Shown: positions 35,927-45,127 of the stretch, in pieces
How the letters are laid out: each line of letters starts with the position of its first letter
How positions within the stretch are numbered: the first letter of the stretch is position 1
From: Didemnitutus sp047777955
Lineage (GTDB): Bacteria > Verrucomicrobiota > Verrucomicrobiia > Opitutales > Opitutaceae
Direction: 5' to 3'
Length of the DNA: 64,000 nucleotides
NCBI RefSeq assembly: GCF_047777955.1
Contig: NZ_CP180537.1
Coordinates: forward strand, 4,464,001 to 4,528,000
The notes under the pieces: model-generated
What the model was told of the DNA's origin: nothing
The model's input: the letters and a program-made list of their open reading frames with translations, nothing else
Databases searched by the model: none
Made by a program: the position numbers and the translations under genes

Positions 35927-38542
35927 TCAGTGCGCGTGCGCCTCGTCGCCGCCGTCGCCCATGCCGGGCGGGCGGATGACGCTGCCGTAGAAGACCGCGT
36001 TGAAGAACACGCGGTTGCCGCCATACCAGAAGCCGCGGAAATTCGGGTCGTCGGGCATGGCCACCACGGCGCCGCGGCCGACGGGCAGCGCGACGAGCGC
36101 GGCGGTGTTGGCGAGCGCGGCCTGGTTGGCCTCGGAGATGAAACCGGACTGAAGCGGCTTCGCCGTGTAGACGGCGGGCGTCTCGTAGGGCGACTTGGCG
36201 GGCTTGAGGAAGACCGCGTTCTTGCGGAAGAACGAGACGCGCTCGTCGCTGAAGCCGTAGCCGAGCGGGTGTGTCGGGTCGATCGCCGCCGCGACCACGG
36301 CGCCGGCGATCAGCTTCTGCGCCTCGCGGTCGCTCGCGGAGGCATAGGGCTGGCGGCCCGAGGGCTCGGCGGCGGAGCGCGGGGAGAACTCGAGCGCGGC
36401 GAGCTCCTTCTTCGCGGCCCACGGGGCGGCGCGGCCCATCAGGACGAGCGTGCCGCCTTCGCGGACCCAGCGCTTGAGGTTCGCGACGGTGGCGTCGCTC
36501 ACCGTGTCGTCGTAGCGGCCGTCGGCGAAGACGATCGTCGTGTAGCGCGCGAGGTCGGCGCGGCCGAGCTGGGCGACGTCGAGCAGCGTGGGCGTGAGGC
36601 CGACGCGCTGATCGAGCACGTGCCACGCCGCGCCGATGTCGTGCGGATCGACGCCGTCGCCGCAGATCAGCGCGACGCGCGGCGGCGGGAGCGGCGCGAA
36701 GGACGCGCTGCCGAAATCCACGCCCTGGGGCGTGAGGCCGGTGCCGCAGGCATAGACGGTGACGGCGTCCTCCTTCACGATGGTGTCGATCACGGCGCGG
36801 ATCGCGGCCGCGCGCTCGGGCTGCTGGCCGACGGGCACGAGGATGGCGCCGTAGCCGAAGGCGTGGCGCGCGCCGTCGGCCGCAATGGCCTCGATGGGCG
36901 ACGTCAGGCCTTTCACGAGCACGCCGGCGGCGTGGAGGCGCTGGAGCGCGCGGGGGGCGAAGTAGCCGTTCCAGTTGAACAGGTAGGCGTAGTCGCTGTG
37001 ACCGCCGACGAGTTTGCCGGCGGGAAACGCCGGCGCACCGAGCGGCGCGCCGGCAGCGGGCGCGCGGTCGAGTTCCGCGTAGGGAAGGTTGTAGGCCAGC
37101 GGGAGCGTCCAGGCGGAGACGTCGTAGAACACCGGATCCTCGAACGTCGTGCGTCGGACGAACATCTCCGTCAGCAGGCGGAACTGCGGCTGCGCGGTCA
37201 GCGCCACCCACGCCGCGCCGGCCTTGAACGTCCGGCCGTCGGCGGTGACGTCCTCGCCGAGCGGGCGGACCTCGATGTGGTGCTGTGCGAGCAGCGACAG
37301 GAACGCCCAGGCGCGCGCGGGATCGCCGTCGTCGCCGAAGACGTAGGCCTTGACCCGACTCCTGGCGGCGAGCTCGGCGGTCTGCGCCGGGAAGTCCTTC
37401 TGCAGCGCGAGCAGCTCGCCGCGGAGGGCGACGGAGGCGTCGATCGAGCTGAGCGAGGAGAGCACGTGGTTGCGGATGGCGAATGGGAACGTGAGCACGC
37501 CGTTCTCGCTCTCCTGGGCGTGGCCGCGCGCGCTGGCCTGTTCGAAGAGGATGCCGATGGTGCCGTGCAGGTCGGGATAGGTGGAGCCCTTGCCCGGGTA
37601 GAAGTCGTCGAAGCCCTGCTCGCTGTAATAGAAGATGCCCTTGCCATCGAGCGCACGCTGGTGGAAGGCGGCGACCTTGGCGGTCAGCTCGAAGACCTTC
37701 GCCGGCGAGCTGGGGTTGTTGCGCGTGGGCACGCCGGGCTGGAAGAAGAAGGTGTTGTTCGTCCCCATCTCGTGGTGGTCGGTGAGGAGGTTCGGGCGCC
37801 AGCGGTGGAAGAGCGCGGCACGGGCCTGCGCCTCGGGGTGGACGAGCGGCAGCCAGTCGCGGTTGGGATCGAACCAGTAGTGGTTGAACCGGCCGCGCGG
37901 CCACGCCTCGTTGTGCTCGCGGTCGAGCGGGTCGGCGGAGGGCGTGCCGAGCGAGCGGTGCTGGTTGAACCACTGCGCGGCGCGGTCGCCGCCGTCGGGA
38001 TTGCGCTGGGCCTCGACAAGGATGACGGAGTGGCGGAGGATGTCGTCGACCTTCGCGTCCTGTGCGGCGGCGAGATAATAGACGACGAGCGGCATGGCGT
38101 TCACGCCGCTGGGCTCGTTGCCGTGGATGCTGTAGCCGAGGTCGACGACGACAGGCATCTTCGCCAGGTCGAGCGCGGCGTTCTTCGCCGGGTCGAGCAG
38201 CGCGAGGTGGTCGGCGCGGATCTGCTCGAGCCGGGCGTGGTTTTCCGGCGCGGTGATCGTGAGCAGCACGAGCGGCTTGTGCTCGTGGGTGTAGCCGAGG
38301 ATCTCGAACTTCACGCGGTCGGGCGCGGCGGCGGCGACGGCGCGGAGGTAGGCGGTGTTGAGCTCGCTGCGGATGTGCCAGTCGCCGACCTGGAAGCCGA
38401 AGAACTGCTCCGGCGTCGGGACCTTCGGGTTGTAGGCCGTGCCGGCGGGCAGGTAGTAGTCGAGCGGCACGCCGGCGCGCAGCACCGGGGCGGACGAGCA
38501 GAGCAACGCGAGCGCGAGGGGGAACAGGCGGCGGAGCAGCAT
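35927..38542 (-). CDS. Secreted M14-family zinc carboxypeptidase
   Basis: An 871-residue protein. The start MLLRRLFPL at 38542 gives a signal peptide ending LRAG. The M14 domain follows: zinc ligands in GYSIHGNEPSGVNAMPL (HxxE), the substrate residue region EAQRNPDGGDR with NHYWFDPNRDWLPL, and the third ligand in LLTDHHEMGTNNTFFFQP. The C-terminal half (from about residue 400) is a large accessory region with a class I glutamine-amidotransferase-like Rossmann part (RVALICGDGVDPHDIG; YTTIVFADGRYDD). The arrangement is that of large exported M14 peptidases of soil bacteria. It should cleave C-terminal residues of peptides outside the cytoplasm. Divergent from the PPIase operon. Confidence 0.88.
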   Translation of the reverse strand: MLLRRLFPLALALLCSSAPVLRAGVPLDYYLPAGTAYNPKVPTPEQFFGFQVGDWHIRSELNTAYLRAVAAAAPDRVKFEILGYTHEHKPLVLLTITAPENHARLEQIRADHLALLDPAKNAALDLAKMPVVVDLGYSIHGNEPSGVNAMPLVVYYLAAAQDAKVDDILRHSVILVEAQRNPDGGDRAAQWFNQHRSLGTPSADPLDREHNEAWPRGRFNHYWFDPNRDWLPLVHPEAQARAALFHRWRPNLLTDHHEMGTNNTFFFQPGVPTRNNPSSPAKVFELTAKVAAFHQRALDGKGIFYYSEQGFDDFYPGKGSTYPDLHGTIGILFEQASARGHAQESENGVLTFPFAIRNHVLSSLSSIDASVALRGELLALQKDFPAQTAELAARSRVKAYVFGDDGDPARAWAFLSLLAQHHIEVRPLGEDVTADGRTFKAGAAWVALTAQPQFRLLTEMFVRRTTFEDPVFYDVSAWTLPLAYNLPYAELDRAPAAGAPLGAPAFPAGKLVGGHSDYAYLFNWNGYFAPRALQRLHAAGVLVKGLTSPIEAIAADGARHAFGYGAILVPVGQQPERAAAIRAVIDTIVKEDAVTVYACGTGLTPQGVDFGSASFAPLPPPRVALICGDGVDPHDIGAAWHVLDQRVGLTPTLLDVAQLGRADLARYTTIVFADGRYDDTVSDATVANLKRWVREGGTLVLMGRAAPWAAKKELAALEFSPRSAAEPSGRQPYASASDREAQKLIAGAVVAAAIDPTHPLGYGFSDERVSFFRKNAVFLKPAKSPYETPAVYTAKPLQSGFISEANQAALANTAALVALPVGRGAVVAMPDDPNFRGFWYGGNRVFFNAVFYGSVIRPPGMGDGGDEAHAH

Positions 38543-38674
38543 AGGCCCGCTACGTTGCACGGGGCGCGTTTTCCCGCCAACCGAAATGCATGGCGTAGGT
38601 TTACGCCCGCCGCGCGCCATTGCGCGCTGGCCAAACGCCCCGCGCCGCCTAGAACTCGCGCACCCTCCTCCATC

Positions 38675-39846
38675 ATGCGACGACTCCTGCTCGTGCTCGC
38701 GTGCGCCGTGCTCCCGCTCGGCGCCCAGGAAAAACGCCCGCGGCCCCCGCCCCCGCGCTGCCCGACGGCCTCTACGCCGAGTTCACCACGCCGCACGGCG
38801 CGTTCGTCGCCGAGCTGTATTATCAAAAGACGCCGCTGACGGTCGCGTCCTTCGTCGGCCGCGCCGAGACCGGCATCGCCGCGCGCGACGGCAAGCCGTT
38901 CTTCTCCGGCCTGACCTGGTATCGCGTCGTGCCGAACTTCGTGATCCAGAGCGGCGACCCGATCCGCAGCGCGCTGAAGCCCGGGACCGAGGGCACCGAG
39001 GCCGACGACGCGGCGGGCCACCCGTTCCCCTTCCCCGACGAGTTCGTGCCCGGCCTGCACCACGACGCCGCCGGCGTGCTCTCGATGGCCAACGGCGGCC
39101 CCGACACGAACAGCAGCGAGTTCTTCCTCACGCTCCGCGACACGAACCGCCTCGACTACCTGCACAGCGTCTTCGGCCGCGTCGTCCGCGGCGTCGAGCT
39201 GCTCCCGCAGATCAAGCAGGACGAGGGCTTCACGGTGAAAATCCTCCGCATCGGCGCGGCCGCGCGGGCCTTCAAGGCCGACCAGATCACGTTCACCCAG
39301 CTCGTCGACGCCGCGAAGAAATACTCCGCCGCGCCCGAGCCGGGCCCGGCCGCGCATTTCGACGATCCGGACAAGCTCCTGCCCGCCGAGCCGCCGCGGG
39401 CGAAGGCCTTCAACTTCAAGCTGGCCAACTTCGAGCGCGCCACCGGCCGCAAGATCTACGCGCGCGTCTTCAAGGCCTTCACGCCCGCGCACGAGGGCCA
39501 GAAGCTCGCCGCCTTCCACCGCGAGCTGGCGCGGAAGCTCGGCGTCGAGCGCGACGGCGTGCTCGTCAGCTACTTCGCCGACCTCGACACGTGGATGCTC
39601 TGGATCGGCGAGCCGCTGCTGCCGGCGTTCATGGGCCGCGCCGGCTCGCGCGACGAGTTCCTCTCCCGCGACGGCCTGATGCAGCGCAAGGAGGCCTTCT
39701 TCACCGACGCCCGGAAGCGCGGCGCCGACTTCGCCGCCCAGGTCGTCGCCGAGGGCCGTCCCGTCAACGACGCCCAGCGCCTCAAACTCATCGTCGACGA
39801 AGTGATCGACGGCCTGATCGCCCGCTTCGAACCTCCCGCCCGCTGA
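38675..39846 (+). CDS. Cyclophilin-type PPIase with C-terminal extension, frameshifted
   Basis: The start MRRLLLVLACAVLPLGAQEK gives a signal peptide in one frame. After a break near 38730 (AAAAAC, probably one missing A) coding continues in another with the cyclophilin domain: GAFVAELYYQKTPLTVASFV, FFSGLTWYRVVPNFVIQSGD, HDAAGVLSMANGGPDTNSSE, FFLTLRDTNRLDYLHSVFGR. The catalytic Arg is in WYRVVPNFVIQ. About 200 residues follow the domain, with the segment GVERDGVLVSYFADLDTWML and IGEPLL that faintly resembles the TPM fold. It is predicted to be exported, catalysing proline isomerisation in the periplasm. It is the first gene of an operon with M20, S41 and NTF2-like genes. Confidence 0.8.
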
Positions 39847-39857
39847 CCGCCGCCCCC

Positions 39858-41186
39858 ATGAAATTCCGCCTCCTCCCCGCCCTCGCCCTGGCCGCACCGC
39901 TCGCGGCCCTCGCCGCCGCCCCCGAGCTGCGCGACGCCGTCGCCGCCCGGGTCAACGCCGAGTATCCCTCGCTCGACGCCATCTACCGGGACCTGCACAC
40001 GCACCCCGAGCTCTCCTTCGTCGAGAAGCGCACCGCCGGCATCCTCGCCTCGCAGCTCCGCGCCGCGGGCTTCGAGGTCACCGAGGGCGTCGGCAACACC
40101 GGCGTCGTCGCCGTGCTGAAGAACGGCGCCGGCCCCACGCTCATGATCCGCTCCGACATGGATGCGCTGCCGATCAAGGAGCAGACCGGCCTGCCCTACG
40201 CCAGCACGGTCACGATGGCCGACCTCGCCGGCAAGACCCAGCCCGCGATGCACGCGTGCGGCCACGATACCCACCTCACCACGCTGATCGGCACCGCCCG
40301 CACGCTGGCGGCGCTCCGGGCGCACTGGGCCGGCACGCTCGTGCTCATCGGCCAGCCCGCCGAGGAGATCGGCGGCGGCGCCCGCGCCATGCTGCAGGAC
40401 GGCCTGTTCACGAGATTCCCGCGGCCGGACAACGTGATCGCGTTCCACGTCGGCGGCGACTCGCCTGCCGGCGTCATCGCCACGCTCGAGGGCCCGAGCT
40501 ACGCCAACGTCGACTCGGTCGACGTCCTCGTGCGCGGCATCGGCGGCCACGGCGCGCGCCCGCAGTCGACGCGCGACCCCGTCGTCCTCGCCTCCGAGAT
40601 CGTCCTCGCGCTCCAGACCATCGTCAGCCGCGAGCTGAAGCCCGGCACGCCCGCCGTCGTCACCATCGGCGCCATCCACGGCGGCACGAAGCGCAACATC
40701 ATCCCCGCCGAGGTGCGCCTCGAGCTGACGCTCCGCAGCTACAGCGACGAGGTCGCCCAACACCTGATCACCTCGATCAAGCGCATCGCGGAGAACACCG
40801 CGCGCGCCGCCGGCGTGCCCGAAGACCTGCTGCCCGTCGTCACCGTCGAGCAGACCCGCACGCCCTTCACCTACAACGACCCCGCGCTGACGCGCCGCCT
40901 CGCCGGCGTGTTCGCCCAGTGGTTCCCCGCCGCGCAGCTCACCACCGGCGAGGCCGGCACCTACGGCGAGGATTTCGCCGAATACGGCCGCACCAACCCG
41001 CGCGTGCCGATCTCGATCTTCTGGGTCGGCGGCAGCGACCCGAAGGTGCTCGCCGACGCGGCCGCCAAGGGCCAGCTCGCGCCGTCGAACCACAGCGCCT
41101 TCTGGGCCCCGCTGCCCGAGCCGACGATCAAGACCGCCGTCACCGCGATGAGCGCGGCCGCGCTGGACCTGCTGCCAAAACGATGA
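39858..41186 (+). CDS. Secreted M20 amidohydrolase/aminoacylase
   Basis: A 442-residue metallohydrolase with a signal peptide (to ALAAAP). Metal-binding and catalytic motifs are in place: IYRDLHTHPELSFVEKRT, the M20 signature MIRSDMDALPIKEQTG, MHACGHDTH, GQPAEEIGGGARAML (catalytic Glu pair) and IAFHVG. The inserted dimerisation domain carries GIGGHGARPQSTRDPVVLAS and TIGAIHGGTKRNIIP. This is the N-acyl-amino-acid amidohydrolase/hippurate hydrolase group; exported location implies processing of external acylated amino acids or peptides. The stop overlaps the next start (ATGA). Confidence 0.92.
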   Translation: MKFRLLPALALAAPLAALAAAPELRDAVAARVNAEYPSLDAIYRDLHTHPELSFVEKRTAGILASQLRAAGFEVTEGVGNTGVVAVLKNGAGPTLMIRSDMDALPIKEQTGLPYASTVTMADLAGKTQPAMHACGHDTHLTTLIGTARTLAALRAHWAGTLVLIGQPAEEIGGGARAMLQDGLFTRFPRPDNVIAFHVGGDSPAGVIATLEGPSYANVDSVDVLVRGIGGHGARPQSTRDPVVLASEIVLALQTIVSRELKPGTPAVVTIGAIHGGTKRNIIPAEVRLELTLRSYSDEVAQHLITSIKRIAENTARAAGVPEDLLPVVTVEQTRTPFTYNDPALTRRLAGVFAQWFPAAQLTTGEAGTYGEDFAEYGRTNPRVPISIFWVGGSDPKVLADAAAKGQLAPSNHSAFWAPLPEPTIKTAVTAMSAAALDLLPKR

Positions 41187-42498
41187 CCCGGTCCCGCCTC
41201 CTCGCCTCCTCGCGGTCGCCGCGCTTGCCGTCGGCCTGGCCGGCGGCGCCGCCGGCGCCGATCGCTCGACACGCGACATCGAGACCGCCCGCACCATGTT
41301 CCCCCGCGTCTGGGCCAAGATCCAGGCGGAATACTTCGACCCGAGCTTCGGCGGCGTGAACGTGGCGGAGCTGGAACGCAGCGCCGCCGCCGCGCTCGCC
41401 GGCACCAAATCGCTCGCGGAGACGTATGCGGTGATCGCGCAGGCCGTCACGAACCTCGGCGACTCGCACACCGTCTTCGTGCCGCCGCCCCGGCCGGTGA
41501 AGGTCGAATACGGCGTGTCCTTCGACGTGATCGGCAACCAGGTCCACCTCGGCGGCGTGAAGCCCGGCAGCGACGCGGAGAAGCAGGGCCTGCACGGCGG
41601 GGAACGCGTCCTGCGCGTGAACGGCCTGCCGGCCACCCGCGACACGCTGCACCTCATCCGCTATTCCATTCGGGCGCTGAACCCGCAGCCCGGTTTGCGC
41701 CTGCAGCTGGCCGACGCCGACGGCGCCACGCGCGAAGTCACCTTCGCCGCCGAGGTGAAGACGCAGCCGCGCCGCCTCGACTACTCCAGCGGCGACTTCC
41801 GCCTCCTCGAGCTCGACCAGCAGGACCGCGAAGCGAAGCTCGCCAGCACGTTCGTCGACCTCGCTCCGGGCGTGCTGTGGTGGAAGCTGCCCAGCTTCAT
41901 GGTGCCCGTCGAGGTCGAGCGGGGCCTGCGCAAGGCGGCGGACTACGCGCACGTGATCGTCGACCTGCGCGGCAACCCAGGCGGTCTCGAGAGCGAGATG
42001 CTCGACGCGATCGGCGCCTGCCTGGGCGAAAAGCGCCCGATCGGCCGGGTCCGGCACCGGACCCACGAGGAGCCGCTGGTCGCGAGCAGTCGCCGCCAGG
42101 TGCGCGGCCAGCTCTACGTGCTGCTCGACGGCAACTCCGCCTCCGCCGCCGAGGTTTTCGCCCGGGCCCTGCAGCTCGCCGGCCGCGCGGTGGTGCTCGG
42201 CGATCGCTCGGCCGGCAAGGTGAACCGCGGGCGCTTCCACCCGCTGACGCTCGGCAACGGCAGCAATCTCGTCGTCTTCGGCGTCCAGGTCACCGAGGAC
42301 GAGATCCGGATGAGCGACGGCCAGCCGCTCGAAAAGGTCGGCGTCACGCCCGACGTCTGGCTCGTGCCCTCGGCCAAGGACATCCTGGCCGGCAACGATC
42401 CGGTGCTCGCCACCGCCGCCAAGATGGCCGGCGCCACGCTGAGCAAGGAGCAGGCCGGGGAAATTTCCCGCCGCCACCGCCCGCCCGTTTTCGACTGA
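41183..42498 (+). CDS. S41 (tail-specific/tricorn-core type) serine peptidase, frameshifted start
   Basis: The start ATG at 41183 overlaps the M20 stop (ATGA). The signal sequence is split by a one-base break near 41205: MTRSRLLAS in one frame, then LLAVAALAVGLAGGAAG in the next. The mature protein has an N-terminal helical part (FPRVWAKIQAEYFDPSFGGV; NLGDSHTVFVPP), a PDZ-like domain (VGLGGV-type segment VHLGGVKPGSDAEKQGLHG), and the catalytic core with the Ser in VLLDGNSASAAEVFARALQ and GDRSAGK. It is predicted periplasmic. Cotranscribed with M20 and PPIase genes, it fits an envelope protein-turnover or peptide-utilisation unit. Confidence 0.82.
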
Positions 42499-42500
42499 CC

Positions 42501-42950
42501 ATGCCCGCCCTCCGCCCGCTCGGCCTCCTCACGCTCGCGTTCCTGTCCGTTGCGCCGGCCCTCGCCTCCGCCCCGGCCCCGGCCGACGCCGTCCGCGCCA
42601 TGCTCGACGCCCAGGTCGCCGGCTGGAACAGCGGCGACGTCGCGCGCTACATGGAGTTCTACGTGAAGTCCGACCGGCTGCGCTTCGCCTCGGGCGGCAC
42701 GATCACCTACGGCTGGAAAGAAACGCTCGAACGCTACCGCAAAAGTTATCCCGACAAGACGACGATGGGCACGCTCACGTGCACCTACCTCGACATCGAC
42801 GTGGTCTCCGACGACACCGCGCTCGTCTTCGGCCGGTGGGAGCTCCAGCGCGCGGCCGACAAACCGTGGGGGCTGTTCACGCTGCTCGTGAAGAAGACGC
42901 CTGACGGCTGGCGCGTCGCCGCCGACCACACGTCGAGCGGCGGGAAATGA
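42501..42950 (+). CDS. Secreted NTF2-like (SnoaL/DUF4440-type) protein
   Basis: A 149-residue protein with a signal peptide (MPALRPLG to ALASAP) and one NTF2-fold domain: VRAMLDAQVAGWNSGDVARYMEFY is the classic helical opening, then a Gly/Thr turn (FASGGTITYGWKETLERY), and strands ending LVFGRWELQ, GLFTLLVKKTPDGWRVAADH. The cone-shaped fold binds small ligands or acts as an isomerase-like domain; the specific role is unknown. It starts 2 bp after the S41 stop and is the last gene of that operon. Confidence 0.82.
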   Translation: MPALRPLGLLTLAFLSVAPALASAPAPADAVRAMLDAQVAGWNSGDVARYMEFYVKSDRLRFASGGTITYGWKETLERYRKSYPDKTTMGTLTCTYLDIDVVSDDTALVFGRWELQRAADKPWGLFTLLVKKTPDGWRVAADHTSSGGK

Positions 42951-43021
42951 GGTAGGGCGAGTCGTCCCGACGAGCCGCCGCGATCTCGCGCACAGTCCGC
43001 CCCTCTCCACGATGCCATTGG

Positions 43022-43097
43022 TGGAGGCGGGGCCATCAGCCCCGCGGAACGCGCGCTGCGATACCCCAAACTCGCGGGGCTGATGGCCCCGCCTCCA
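43022..43097. repeat. REPIN-like perfect inverted repeat
   Basis: Two perfect 25-bp arms in inverted orientation are separated by 26 bases, between the convergent NTF2-like and dehydrogenase genes. Each arm contains its own palindrome, GCGGGGCCATCAGCCCCGC (7-bp stem, 5-base loop), so the element is a pair of inverted REP-like hairpins. TTTTGAG follows on the plus strand, so it may also terminate transcription of the operon to its left. Confidence 0.85.
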
Positions 43098-43128
43098 TTT
43101 TGAGAAAATTGCTGCCGCTCCTCGGCGC

Positions 43129-44427
43129 TCAGAGCAGCTCGGGCAGGATCTTCAGCTTGCCGTCGGCGCCGGGGCGCAGGCGGTCGCGGGCCATCTCGTG
43201 CGCGATCTCGCGCCAGGTGATGTCCTTCGCCCGGTGCGAGGCGCGGCGGGCGAACATCTCGTCGATGTTCTCGGTGATGATGCGCGTGACGACCTTCTCG
43301 ATGAAGGCGCGGCCGGTGCCGTCCTCGGCCATGACGCGGGCGCGGAAGTCGGTGTCGACGTCGGCCTTGGCCTCGATGAAGGCGGCGGTGACGCCGCCGG
43401 AGTTCACGATGAAGTCGGTCAGGCACACGATACCGCGGCGATGCTGGAGGAAATACTCGCTCACGAGGTCGGCCGGGTTGTTGGCGCCCTGGAGGACGAT
43501 GCGGGTGTGGATGTGCGGGGCGTTCTCCGGGTGGATGGCGTGCGGGCGCGCGGCGGGCACGAGGATGGTGCACGGCATCTCCATCAGGCGGTCGAGGTGC
43601 TCGCCGTCGAAGCGGTGCTTCACCGGGCCGGTGTAGCCGGCGAGGCCGGCCTTGGTCCGGCGGAGGGCGAGGAGCTGGGGCACGTCGAGGCCGGCCGGGT
43701 TGTAGAGGCCGGCGTTGATGTCGGAGGCGCCGACGATGCGGGCGCCGAGCGAGGCGAGTTTCTCCGCGATGGGCGCGCCGACGTTGCCGAAGCCCTGGAT
43801 GACGACGCTCGAGTCCTTGATGCGGAAGTCCGGGATGTGCTTCTCCGAGGCGATCGCGGCGGCGAAGAGGCCGTGCGCGGTGATGGCCCACTCGTCGAGC
43901 GGGAAGCCGCCCTGGGCCGGCGGCCGGCCGACGCCGCCGCGGCCGTGGTGGGCGGCGCCGTTCTTCTGGGCGAACACCTCGTAGATCGTCTGCATGTCCG
44001 TCTCGTTGGTGCCCATGTCGGGGCCGGGGATGTAGTCCGGGATGCCCCACAGCGCCTCGGCCAGCATCGCGATCAGCGCCCGCTTCTCCTCGGGCTTGTC
44101 GGCGAAATAGCGCGGCTCGACGCGCAGGCCGCTCTTGGCCCCGCCGAGCGGGAGCATGGCGGCGGCGCTCTTCATGGTCATGGCGGCGGCGAGGCCGTAG
44201 ACCTCGTCGACCGTGACGTCGGGGGCGAGGCGCACGCCGCCGAGGCCGCGGCCGCGCACGAGGTTGTCGACCGCCACGTAGCCCCAGGTCGCGTCGTCCG
44301 CGGGGTCGTGGATGCGGTAGATGCACTCGGGCCCGAACTCGTTGCGGGCGATCTTGAATCGTTGCTCGATGGCTTCGCCCCGCACGGCCTCGGCGACGAG
44401 GCGGGTGGGCAGCTTGAAATTTTGCAT
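43129..44427 (-). CDS. Glu/Leu/Phe/Val dehydrogenase
   Basis: A 432-residue amino-acid dehydrogenase. The N-terminal domain has LGGVRLAPDVTVDEVYGLAA, the catalytic Lys in MLPLGGAKSGL, and DYIPGPDMGTNETDM. The Rossmann domain has SVVIQGFGNVGAPIAEKLAS and GASDINAGLYNP. Late motifs are LVPAARPHAIHPENA, VLQGANNPADLVSEY and IVNSGGVTAAFIE. It catalyses NAD(P)-linked oxidative deamination or the reverse; whether Glu or another amino acid is used cannot be read with certainty. An insertion rich in Gly/His (GAAHHGRGGVGRPP) precedes the Rossmann fold. Divergent from the FKBP gene. Confidence 0.9.
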   Translation of the reverse strand: MQNFKLPTRLVAEAVRGEAIEQRFKIARNEFGPECIYRIHDPADDATWGYVAVDNLVRGRGLGGVRLAPDVTVDEVYGLAAAMTMKSAAAMLPLGGAKSGLRVEPRYFADKPEEKRALIAMLAEALWGIPDYIPGPDMGTNETDMQTIYEVFAQKNGAAHHGRGGVGRPPAQGGFPLDEWAITAHGLFAAAIASEKHIPDFRIKDSSVVIQGFGNVGAPIAEKLASLGARIVGASDINAGLYNPAGLDVPQLLALRRTKAGLAGYTGPVKHRFDGEHLDRLMEMPCTILVPAARPHAIHPENAPHIHTRIVLQGANNPADLVSEYFLQHRRGIVCLTDFIVNSGGVTAAFIEAKADVDTDFRARVMAEDGTGRAFIEKVVTRIITENIDEMFARRASHRAKDITWREIAHEMARDRLRPGADGKLKILPELL

Positions 44428-44589
44428 GCCCGGATTTTTCGGGGGCGGCACGCCGACCCAAGGGGAAAACCCGCCCGCGCCGCAACCATGAGCCGCCGAA
44501 ACCGCGCAATTATGCGGACGAATAATCGGCAAATGGCGCTTTCTTCGCGTTGCGAATGCGTGCACGGTGGCGGGCGAATCCCTCCCGTC

Positions 44590-45111
44590 ATGCGCAAATT
44601 CGGCTTCCTGTTCATCCTCGCCGGCGTGCTCGCGTTCATCGCCTTCCAGGCCCGCACCGGCATCTTCCGCCGCGCCCATCCCGGCAAACCCGCCAACAAA
44701 TACGTGCGCGAGATGCAGGAGGCGCAGGAGCTGGCGCCCGGGGACCTCGAGCTCATCCAGCAGAAATACGCCGACGCCGTCGTCACCGCCTCCGGCCTGC
44801 GCTACGTCGTCCGCCGCGCGGGCACGGGCTCGCCGCCCTCCCTCGGCGCGGAGGTCGTGGCCCACTACCGCGGCACCCTGATCAACGGGATGAAGTTCGA
44901 CAGCAGCTACGACCGGGGCGAGCCGTTCGCCTTCCGCGTCGGCACCGGGGCGGTGATCAAGGGCTGGGACGAGGCCTTCGCCCAGATGCGGAAGGGCGAG
45001 CAGCGCACGCTCATCATCCCGTGGTGGCTCGGCTACGGCATCGAGGGCAAGGGCCCCATCCCGCCGCGCGCCACGCTGATCTTCGAGGTCGAGCTGCTCG
45101 ACATCCGCTGA
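44590..45111 (+). CDS. Membrane-anchored or secreted FKBP-type PPIase
   Basis: A 173-residue protein. An N-terminal hydrophobic helix (FGFLFILAGVLAFIAFQA) serves as signal anchor. A short linker (EAQELAPGDLELIQQKYADA) follows, then one FKBP domain: VVAHYRGTLINGMKFDSSYD, FAFRVGTGAVIKGWDEAFAQ, MRKGEQRTLIIPWWLGYGI and IPPRATLIFEVELLDIR. The active-site aromatic residues are conserved. It would isomerise Xaa-Pro bonds of exported proteins. It is transcribed divergently from the dehydrogenase gene and followed by the hybrid kinase gene. Confidence 0.92.
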   Translation: MRKFGFLFILAGVLAFIAFQARTGIFRRAHPGKPANKYVREMQEAQELAPGDLELIQQKYADAVVTASGLRYVVRRAGTGSPPSLGAEVVAHYRGTLINGMKFDSSYDRGEPFAFRVGTGAVIKGWDEAFAQMRKGEQRTLIIPWWLGYGIEGKGPIPPRATLIFEVELLDIR

Positions 45112-45127
45112 CGGCTCCGCCGGGAAT

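Noticed and set aside
35894..38674. A 900-codon plus-strand frame opposite the M14 gene
   Set aside because: Shadow of the carboxypeptidase gene with no recognisable domain; only the last part belongs to the PPIase signal peptide.
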